From Actinomycetota bacterium (GTDB lineage: Bacteria > Actinomycetota > Acidimicrobiia > Acidimicrobiales > Ilumatobacteraceae): a stretch of 16,052 nucleotides of DNA. This document shows, one piece after another, positions 1 to 6,199 of the stretch. Each line of letters begins with the position of its first letter. Within the stretch, counting starts at the first letter, position 1. The stretch spans positions 1 to 16,052 of the forward strand of contig WLSJ01000025.1 in assembly GCA_009705865.1 (NCBI GenBank). Direction: 5' to 3'. Both the position numbers and the translations under genes were made by a program. The notes under the pieces were generated by a model that had not been told where the DNA came from, searched no databases, and saw nothing but the letters and a program-made list of their open reading frames with translations.

Positions 1-507
1 AGTGAGGGTTCCACGTTAGAACCACTCATTTTGGGTGGCGGGCAAGAGCGCGACCGGCGGAGTGGTACGCATAATGTCGCCGGAATCGTCGGTACATCAG
101 TTGCTCTTTCAGTCACAGATACACATCGAGCAGGGGAAATAGCGAGATTGAGTGCATTACGTGACCAACTAGTAAGCGCAATTACATCGCGCATCGCATG
201 CGCTACTGCAACCCTTAAGCCTGGTGCCGGTATTGCTGGCACGGCTCATGTGTGTTTGGAAAATCTTGAAAGCGAATCTCTCTTGTATCTCTTAGATGAG
301 GCAAATGTGTGTGTATCTGCTGCCTCTGCGTGTGCAAGTGGGGCTATGGAACCATCGCACGTATTGGCTGCGATGGGAGTTTCTCGTGAGCGCATTAAGG
401 GCTCATTGCGTTTTAGCCTCGGACACACCACCACAGCAAGCGATATTGCTGTAGCAATCGAAGCAACAGTTGCAGCAGCAGCGCGATTAGGAGCTGTGAC
501 ATCATGA
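1..507 (+). CDS. iscS: Cysteine desulfurase, C-terminal part (5' end outside window)
   Basis: PLP-dependent enzyme that takes sulfur from L-cysteine as a protein persulfide for Fe-S clusters and tRNA thiolation. The frame is open from base 1 and gives the last 168 residues of a family that is usually about 380-400 long. It shows the GGGQER-x-x-RSGT-x-NVAGIVG segment typical of NifS/IscS proteins at bases 34-100, and the mobile catalytic loop SACASGAMEPSHVL with the persulfide Cys codon at 331-333. The PLP lysine lies upstream of the window. The stop TGA overlaps the mnmA start (ATGA, 504-507), so the two are translationally coupled. The desulfurase therefore probably feeds MnmA. Family is secure. 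IscS versus another desulfurase paralogue is inferred from the partner. Confidence 0.93.
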   Translation, partial: SEGSTLEPLILGGGQERDRRSGTHNVAGIVGTSVALSVTDTHRAGEIARLSALRDQLVSAITSRIACATATLKPGAGIAGTAHVCLENLESESLLYLLDEANVCVSAASACASGAMEPSHVLAAMGVSRERIKGSLRFSLGHTTTASDIAVAIEATVAAAARLGAVTS

Positions 508-1559
508 AAGTTCTCTTAGCAATGTCGGGTGGTGTTGACTCATCGGCAGCAGCGTTGGTATTACGTGAACAAGGTCATGACGTGGTGGGTGTCACCATGC
601 GGTTGTGGGGTGGCGAGAGCGATACTGGTTGTTGCTCGGTATCAGATGTTGATGATGCGCGCAGAGTTGCTCAACAAGTGGGCATTGATCATTTGGTGTT
701 TAACTTTTCCGAAGAGTTCAATGAGCATGTTGTTGAACCGTATGTGGCATCTCATGTGCAGGGCACGACGCCTAACCCATGTATCGAATGCAACCGACAT
801 TTGAAATTCGACAAACTTATTGAGCGAGGTCGTGCTTTGGGTTTTGATGCTGTAGCTACAGGCCATCATGCTCGTGTAGTTGATGTTGATGGCACATTGC
901 GATTAGCGCGAGGAGCTGATGCTGCAAAGGATCAGAGCTACGTAGTGCACATGTTGTCTGCAGAAGATCTCTCGTATGTCATGTTTCCAGTTGGTCACAT
1001 GCAGAAATCTGATGTGCGCGAATTGGCCACAACAGGAGGTCTTCGCACTGCCGCAAAACCAGACAGCCAAGATGTGTGCTTTATCGGCACCACTATTGGT
1101 CGCGCTGGTTTCTTAGAGCCCCGTCTTACTTTCAATGCCGCAACAGTGGTTGATGCAACAGGTGCCCAAGTAGGCGAAGTTCCAGCCGTTGAGTTGGTGA
1201 CGCTTGGTCAACGGCGTGGTCTTGGTCTTGGTGGTGGCGACAAACGGTATGTAGTGGCTGTTGATGTACCACTGCGTCGGGTAGTAGTTGGCGATGAGTC
1301 GGAACTATTCATTTCTCACACGTCAATCGGCACATTGTCGTGGCCCTATTCCACGGACCAAGCAACAATTTCATCACGTGAAATTCTTGTACAAGGAAGC
1401 GCCCATGGCGAGCGCTCTGCCGGGACCCTCACGGTTACCGGCGACACGGCTGTCATTGCTTGGTCGCGTCCGACACGTCGCATTTCTCCTGGGCAAACAG
1501 TGGTGTTCTATGACGCTGCTGACACCGTGGTTCTTGGCGGCGGAATCGTTACTGAGTAA
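504..1559 (+). CDS. mnmA: tRNA-specific 2-thiouridylase MnmA
   Basis: Adenylates and thiolates U34 of the Lys, Glu and Gln tRNAs in the cytoplasm, using persulfide sulfur. The 351-residue length is normal. The ATP-binding PP-loop SGGVDSS is at residues 8-14, the catalytic NPC-x-x-CN motif puts Cys at 93, and the second redox Cys is 192 in KPDSQDVCFIG. TGHHAR (119-124) and the LGQRRGLGLGGG segment of the central domain are also present, followed by the C-terminal beta barrel. The ATG overlaps the stop of the cysteine desulfurase gene, with AGGAG at 489-493, ten bases upstream. The last 11 bases overlap the convergent membrane-protein gene. This desulfurase-mnmA pair is also adjacent in mycobacteria (iscS-trmU), where the desulfurase is thought to hand sulfur directly to MnmA. 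Confidence 0.97.
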   Translation: MKVLLAMSGGVDSSAAALVLREQGHDVVGVTMRLWGGESDTGCCSVSDVDDARRVAQQVGIDHLVFNFSEEFNEHVVEPYVASHVQGTTPNPCIECNRHLKFDKLIERGRALGFDAVATGHHARVVDVDGTLRLARGADAAKDQSYVVHMLSAEDLSYVMFPVGHMQKSDVRELATTGGLRTAAKPDSQDVCFIGTTIGRAGFLEPRLTFNAATVVDATGAQVGEVPAVELVTLGQRRGLGLGGGDKRYVVAVDVPLRRVVVGDESELFISHTSIGTLSWPYSTDQATISSREILVQGSAHGERSAGTLTVTGDTAVIAWSRPTRRISPGQTVVFYDAADTVVLGGGIVTE

Positions 1560-2400
1560 TTGCAGCTAGCGCAGCGGTGAGTCTGCGTGGGGCAATACAA
1601 AACATCTTGACGTGCAGAGCCTCTGTTGTTCCTAGGGTTTTTGCAGATATTTTCGACAGAACAACTTTGTCAGCCTCGGTCAAAGTAATGGCAATGCGAT
1701 TGCCAATTACCCCACCCGTGAGATCTGCAGCTTCACCAACATTTGAAGTGAGGGCCACTGAGGCTATTTTTCCTGTTGGTGCCATGATTGTTTCGTGCAA
1801 CACCAAATGATCATGCACCACAATTCCAACTGGCACTAACACCAGCCAGCGACGTGCAAGACGATGGAGTCGTTGTGGGATCGAACGCGTGAGAAGAATG
1901 CCGACGGCGATGAGGACTGCTCCTGGCCAATAGCGATGCGCTGCAAGAAAAAGGCTTCCACCAATTAGTGACGCTGTGTACAACAGCCATGCAAGAACAG
2001 CCGGAGCGACGTAGGGAAGTGGAGTACGCAGAGAGAATCGTGTTTCGTCTCCGTATGCACCGCCTTGAACCATGGTGTCAACAAAAACAGGTGACGCACA
2101 CACAATCAGAGCAACCACTGCACAGAAAATCGCAAAGGGCGATGCTTCGATAGTCGACACGACAACAGATAATGGCACCACTATTCGAACAATGGTGAGC
2201 GAAATTGGCGACGGAACAAGTAATGACACGGCGACGCTTGTCCACAACAACCATCCCCATGTCGTCAGAACCCATGCAACTGCTCGAGAAGAATCGTCAG
2301 CAATGGACTGCCACGGCGATGACAATGCAAGAACAGCCCACGCAACCACAACCACCGCAATCACCATGCGGTCTGGGCGTAGTCGGGTGAATATTGCCAT
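1549..2400 (-). CDS. Conserved multi-spanning membrane protein of unknown function
   Basis: I do not recognise a named family. The 283-residue protein has about six hydrophobic segments (roughly residues 12-29, 41-62, 65-82, 88-106, 130-153 and 158-171) in its first two thirds. An Arg-rich linker (QRLHRLARRW, 176-185) follows, then a hydrophilic C-terminal domain from about 185 to 283, whose start (RRWLVLVPVGIVVHDHLVLHET) looks like a beta-strand-rich cytoplasmic domain. The ATG at 2400 has only a weak AAGG upstream. Its stop overlaps the end of mnmA by 11 bases on the opposite strand. It is divergent from the MetE-like gene with 117 bases between the starts. Coding is supported by the consistent hydrophobic pattern and tight packing. 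Function is unknown. Confidence 0.8.
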   Translation of the reverse strand: MAIFTRLRPDRMVIAVVVVAWAVLALSSPWQSIADDSSRAVAWVLTTWGWLLWTSVAVSLLVPSPISLTIVRIVVPLSVVVSTIEASPFAIFCAVVALIVCASPVFVDTMVQGGAYGDETRFSLRTPLPYVAPAVLAWLLYTASLIGGSLFLAAHRYWPGAVLIAVGILLTRSIPQRLHRLARRWLVLVPVGIVVHDHLVLHETIMAPTGKIASVALTSNVGEAADLTGGVIGNRIAITLTEADKVVLSKISAKTLGTTEALHVKMFCIAPRRLTAALAAITQ

Positions 2401-2505
2401 CTCTCTAGCCTTGCCTGCTGGCGCCCCTCTCAGAGAATTCCCCAGTTCGTTTCCTAACCAGCACTACTGATACCAATGGGTAGGCACTTTTCGTGCCGAG
2501 ACCCC

Positions 2506-2514
2506 AAAGGAGGA
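2506..2514 (+). promoter_or_regulatory. Strong ribosome binding site deciding the GTG start at 2518
   Basis: AAAGGAGGA lies three to four bases before GTG 2518, matching the 3' end of 16S rRNA. It outweighs the in-frame ATG at 2476, whose 14-codon extension would place this site inside the coding region and which has no Shine-Dalgarno of its own. Confidence 0.85.
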
Positions 2515-2517
2515 CAA

Positions 2518-3561
2518 GTGAATTCAGACAACAGCCATTCACCTCGTCCTGGCGCAACCTTCGGAGTCGGAAGTTTGCCGCACCGTAGCGTGTCGTCTGC
2601 GCTTGATTTTGTGTGGCGCGCAACCGAAGTTGTGACCATTCCATCTTTGCCACGTCGTTCTCCCGCTGAAGGAATGATTGCCCAAGCACTTGTCGGAATC
2701 GAAGGTGTGTCTGTTGGCCAATATGGCGGCATCAGTGTGGACGTATCAGCTCTTGATATCGACCAATTCATCACAACAGATGTGAACTCAGATGCATATG
2801 GTGCATTCTTGGCGTTCCTTGAAACGTTTCCTGTTCGCAACAGGGGAGTGCACACCGTGAAGTGGCAGTTCGTTGGTCCCGTTACTTTGGGGATGGCGTT
2901 AGTTCGTATCGGTCTCGAGCCTCGCATTGCATTTCCTCTCGCGCTTCAAGCAGTACGTGCACACGTTGCAGCACTGCAAGAGGAAGTAGCACGAGTATGT
3001 GTTGGTGTTACCCAAATCATTGTGATTGATGAACCATCAATGCCTGATGCATTGGAACCGGGTTTTGCTCTTTCTACTGACGAAGTCATTGACCTCATTT
3101 CGGGCGCGCTTGCTGCAGTAGCGCCTAGCAATATCAACGGGCTTCATTGTTGTGGTCGAACCGACTGGGGTGCCATGCTCGCTACAGGTGCCAATATCTT
3201 GTCTGTTCCCGTTCCTTCGCCATCGAGTGACGAAGAGATGGCAGAAATGCTGGTTGCAGCTAGTCGAATTTCTGATCACCTAGACCATGGGGGACGAATC
3301 GCGTGGGGTGCTGTGCGGACTGATGGCCCCATTGCAATTAGCGCCGAGCGACCATGGAAAGCGCTGATGGAAGTGATGTGTGCATTGGTCAAGGCTGGTG
3401 TTGATCCACTTCTTATTCGCCGGATGAGTTACATCACTCCCGCATGTGGGCTTGGGTCCCATACCGATGGCGTTGCAGAACGTGTTTTTTCTCATGTTCG
3501 CAATGTGTCGATGAAGGTGGGTGAGCAGGCCACGGCCTCTCGCTTAACACTTGGCTCATAG
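2518..3561 (+). CDS. MetE/UROD-like zinc-site protein (cobalamin-independent methionine synthase C-terminal-like)
   Basis: A 347-residue protein of the uroporphyrinogen decarboxylase/MetE barrel superfamily. The N-terminus has the family start GVGSLPHR (residues 16-23). Residues 168-172 (IVIDE) form the end of a barrel strand with an acidic pair. H210 and C212 in GLHCCG, plus C310 in ITPACGLG, match the His-x-Cys and distal Cys zinc ligands that activate the thiol in MetE-type methyltransferases. It is about half the length of a full MetE and lacks the N-terminal folate-binding barrel. Mycobacteria carry a similar protein (Rv3015c) next to ligA, so the neighbourhood is old. ligA follows after 39 bases. 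Methyl transfer to a thiol is an inference and the substrate is unknown, so it should not be called methionine synthase outright. Confidence 0.85.
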   Translation: MNSDNSHSPRPGATFGVGSLPHRSVSSALDFVWRATEVVTIPSLPRRSPAEGMIAQALVGIEGVSVGQYGGISVDVSALDIDQFITTDVNSDAYGAFLAFLETFPVRNRGVHTVKWQFVGPVTLGMALVRIGLEPRIAFPLALQAVRAHVAALQEEVARVCVGVTQIIVIDEPSMPDALEPGFALSTDEVIDLISGALAAVAPSNINGLHCCGRTDWGAMLATGANILSVPVPSPSSDEEMAEMLVAASRISDHLDHGGRIAWGAVRTDGPIAISAERPWKALMEVMCALVKAGVDPLLIRRMSYITPACGLGSHTDGVAERVFSHVRNVSMKVGEQATASRLTLGS

Positions 3562-3600
3562 CGCCGCTTATTGCCGTACCCCTTGAGTAGTTTGTAGGTG

Positions 3601-5655
3601 ATGTCGCGCACTCCTTCACCCAAGAAACGCATAGAAGAACTGCGTGAGCAGGTGCAGCATCACAACGATCAATATCACGGCCACGACGACCCTGAAATTA
3701 GTGATGCAGAGTTTGACCAACTCGTGCGCGAGTTGCGACAACTTGAAACTGATCATCCAGACCTAGCTGATGATTCATCACCATCGCTATCTGTTGGTTC
3801 AGCGGTAATCACAACATTTGACCCCGTAGTTCATCGCGTACCCATGACCAGTCTCGATAACGCCATGGATGAATCTGAATTACGTGCGTGGGGCGACCGA
3901 GTCGCAAAAGGTCTTGGCGATCAGTCGGTGCGATTCGTGTGTGAACTGAAAATTGATGGCCTCGCTATCAGTATCCGATACGAAAATGGTGTCCTTGTCC
4001 AGGCCGCTACACGTGGTGATGGCAAAGTCGGTGAAGACGTCACTGCAAACGTGGCAACTATTTCATCGTTGCCAACACAAATTGCCTCTGCTCCAGAAGT
4101 TGTAGAAGTACGTGGCGAGATTTTCATGTCCATCGCTGCATTTGAAAAACTCAAATCAGAACGCGAAGCTGAAAATCTTGACCGCATCAGTAATGGTCGA
4201 GCACCACTAGCCGTGCCGGTGAATCCGCGAAATGCTGGTGCAGGTAGTTTGCGTCAAAAAGATCCAACCATCACTGCGAAGCGTGACATGTCACTGTGGT
4301 CGTATCAACTCGGAGAAGTTATCGGTGGCCCAGAATTCACTAGCCACCACGACACGCTTGATTTTTTGCGTTCACTTGGTTTTCCTGTTAACCCAGCCAT
4401 CACAATTGTTGATTCCATCGAAGCAGTGATGCAATTTTGCGACTCATGGAAAGAGCGTCGCCATGAATTGCCATACGAAATAGATGGCGTCGTGATCAAA
4501 GTTGATGACCTTAGCCAGCGCGACCAATTGGGCTTTACGTCACGCGCACCGCGATGGGCAATTGCGTTCAAATTCCCTCCTGAAGAAAAACACACGGTGC
4601 TTCTTGATATTCAGGTGTCAGTTGGCCGCACGGGTCGCACCACGCCGTTTGCGGTTCTTGAGCCCGTTTTTGTTGGCGGTTCCACTGTCGGAATGGCTAC
4701 ATTGCACAACCGCGACCAGGTAGCTGCCAAAGATGTTCGCCCTGGCGACACTGTTGTTGTTCGTAAGGCTGGTGATGTGATTCCCGAAGTTGTGGGGCCA
4801 GTGCTCGCTAAGCGCCCAAAGAACTCACAGCCATGGGTATTTCCTACGCAATGCCCATGTCCGTTGAAATCAACTCTTGTCAAACTTGATGATGTTGCAG
4901 ACACGCGTTGTGTTGAACCTGGTTGTCCGTTTCAGCGCGATCAACGTATTATGTATTTTGCATCACGCGGAGCAATGGACATTGAAGGACTTGGCGACAG
5001 AACTGTGTTTGCACTGTCAGACGCCGGGCTAGTTACCGATGTTGGGGATCTGTATTCAGTGACAGTAGAACAACTGTTGACGCTTGAAGGTTTTGCAGAA
5101 CTGAGTGCGCAAAATCTTGTTGCTTCCATTCAAGCATCGCGGTCACGTCCGCTACCAAAGTTATTAACTGCGCTCGGTATAAAAAATCTTGGTCCAGCAG
5201 CCGCGGAATCTCTCGCATCGCATTTTGGTTCGCTTGATGCAATCGCGCTTGCAACTGCAGATGAGTTATCCGCCGTTGATGGAGTTGGCGGAGTCATTGC
5301 TGCATCCATCACGTCGTGGTTTGCAATTTCAGAAAATGTCGCGATCATCGAAAAATTACGAACTGCGGGTGTCGAGTTCGGTCGAGTCGAAGTCAGCACC
5401 CTTCCTCAGAATCTTGTCGGTAAAGCTGTTGTTGTCACTGGAACTCTTGCTGGCTATTCCCGCGATGGGGCAGAAGATGCAATCAAGCTTCGGGGCGGTA
5501 AAAGCCCCGGAAGCGTTAGTGCAAAGACTTTTGCCGTGGTTCTCGGTGAATCCCCAGGCGCAAGCAAGGTTACAAAGGCTGAAGAATTGGGCATCCCGGT
5601 TCTCGATGAAGCCGGATTCGAAATTTTGCTGGCAACTGGCGAACTGCCGAACTAG
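3601..5655 (+). CDS. ligA: NAD-dependent DNA ligase LigA
   Basis: Seals nicks in DNA during replication and repair, with NAD+ as adenylate donor. Numbering here counts from an in-frame GTG at 3598 directly before the ATG; either may be used and no good Shine-Dalgarno chooses. Domain Ia (about 5-70, with HHNDQYHGHDDPEISDAEFD) leads to the adenylation domain with KIDG at 118-121 (K118 is the adenylated lysine), and then the OB fold (320-400). The zinc finger has Cys at 419, 421, 438 and 443, giving C-x-C instead of the usual C-x-x-C in the first pair. Helix-hairpin-helix repeats span 450-590, and the BRCT domain spans 603-685 with GTLAGYSRDGA and GGKSPGSVSAKT. Length is normal. The stop overlaps the stop of the convergent gene in the sequence CTAG. 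Confidence 0.97.
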   Translation: MSRTPSPKKRIEELREQVQHHNDQYHGHDDPEISDAEFDQLVRELRQLETDHPDLADDSSPSLSVGSAVITTFDPVVHRVPMTSLDNAMDESELRAWGDRVAKGLGDQSVRFVCELKIDGLAISIRYENGVLVQAATRGDGKVGEDVTANVATISSLPTQIASAPEVVEVRGEIFMSIAAFEKLKSEREAENLDRISNGRAPLAVPVNPRNAGAGSLRQKDPTITAKRDMSLWSYQLGEVIGGPEFTSHHDTLDFLRSLGFPVNPAITIVDSIEAVMQFCDSWKERRHELPYEIDGVVIKVDDLSQRDQLGFTSRAPRWAIAFKFPPEEKHTVLLDIQVSVGRTGRTTPFAVLEPVFVGGSTVGMATLHNRDQVAAKDVRPGDTVVVRKAGDVIPEVVGPVLAKRPKNSQPWVFPTQCPCPLKSTLVKLDDVADTRCVEPGCPFQRDQRIMYFASRGAMDIEGLGDRTVFALSDAGLVTDVGDLYSVTVEQLLTLEGFAELSAQNLVASIQASRSRPLPKLLTALGIKNLGPAAAESLASHFGSLDAIALATADELSAVDGVGGVIAASITSWFAISENVAIIEKLRTAGVEFGRVEVSTLPQNLVGKAVVVTGTLAGYSRDGAEDAIKLRGGKSPGSVSAKTFAVVLGESPGASKVTKAEELGIPVLDEAGFEILLATGELPN

Positions 5656-6131
5656 TTGGCGTCAAATTCCCAGGTAAATGATCGAGCGCTGTCAGGTCCT
5701 TCGGTGATTTTCCAAAACAACACGGTTGCTGTGTGTGTGCCTTGTGTCAACGATGTGATGGGCGCTCCGTCTTGCGGTAAGAAACTAATAGTGAAGTTGC
5801 CGGGGTCATAAATAGCTGTTGGTGGAATTTCAACTTGCGCTCCCGGTTTCGGAGTTGCGCCGTTGTCACTGAGTTCGTCGAGGCGAGTGGTCTCGAGCGC
5901 AATGCCATCAATTGCGAGAGAGGCGTTGTAGCCATCTACGAAGTCAACAAAAATTTGACTCTGTTGTAAGACCTGATCACCCGGACCAGGGCTCATGCGT
6001 TCGATGACGTCAGGAAGTCTCTGGGCATCGCGACCTGTGGCACCTGAGTTAAAACCCATGAAGATGAGAAAAATGCCGATTCCCACTCCTGCACTAAGAA
6101 TCAGGGTTTCCTTATTTATAGGGCGTTTCAT
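5652..6131 (-). CDS. Single-pass membrane protein with extracytoplasmic Ig-like-looking domain
   Basis: Not recognised as a named family. From the ATG at 6131 it has 159 residues: a short basic N-terminus (MKRPINKETL), one hydrophobic segment at about 10-27 (ILSAGVGIGIFLIFMGF), and an extracytoplasmic part rich in Pro, Gly, Asp and beta-strand patterns. The end, LTQGTHTATVLFWKITEGP...SFTWEF, resembles the last strands of an Ig-like sandwich of the CopC or Big type. An in-frame GTG at 6182 would add 17 residues before the membrane anchor. I prefer the ATG, which puts the basic residues directly before the anchor. It is convergent with ligA (stops share CTAG) and divergent from the PASTA pseudokinase gene, which also acts at the cell surface. 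Co-regulation with that gene is possible. Confidence 0.75.
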   Translation of the reverse strand: MKRPINKETLILSAGVGIGIFLIFMGFNSGATGRDAQRLPDVIERMSPGPGDQVLQQSQIFVDFVDGYNASLAIDGIALETTRLDELSDNGATPKPGAQVEIPPTAIYDPGNFTISFLPQDGAPITSLTQGTHTATVLFWKITEGPDSARSFTWEFDAN

Positions 6132-6142
6132 GGTTCTATTCT

Positions 6143-6156
6143 CGCCTAAACAGGCG
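6143..6156. repeat. Short inverted repeat in divergent intergenic region
   Basis: CGCCT-AAAC-AGGCG, perfect 5-bp arms, 12 bases before the start of the leftward membrane-protein gene. It could be an operator half or a small hairpin in the leader of that gene. Such short arms can arise by chance. Confidence 0.35.
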
Positions 6157-6169
6157 CCGAATCCCCTCT

Positions 6170-6184
6170 CCGTGGCATCCACGG
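6170..6184. promoter_or_regulatory. Inverted repeat before the PASTA pseudokinase gene
   Basis: CCGTGG-CAT-CCACGG, perfect 6-bp arms around three bases, ending 15 bases before ATG 6200. It is followed by TAGGTT (6185-6190), a possible -10 element about nine bases before the ATG, and no Shine-Dalgarno is visible. The position suits a repressor site over the core promoter of the rightward gene, with leaderless or near-leaderless translation. This is position-based inference only. Confidence 0.4.
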
Positions 6185-6199
6185 TAGGTTTTATGGGTC

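Noticed and set aside
2072..2470. Rightward 132-codon frame rich in Thr and Ala
   Set aside because: It is the antisense shadow of the membrane-protein gene. Its composition reflects the reverse complement of hydrophobic codons, and there is no ribosome site.
2476..2517. Longer start (ATG 2476) for the MetE-like gene
   Set aside because: The extension runs through a perfect ribosome binding site placed for GTG 2518, and its residues look unlike the family N-terminus.
5646..5660. GCCGA-ACTAG-TTGGC as a terminator between ligA and the convergent gene
   Set aside because: Only five pairs including a G-T pair, and no T tract. The loop coinciding with both stop codons is curious, but the stem is too weak to claim.
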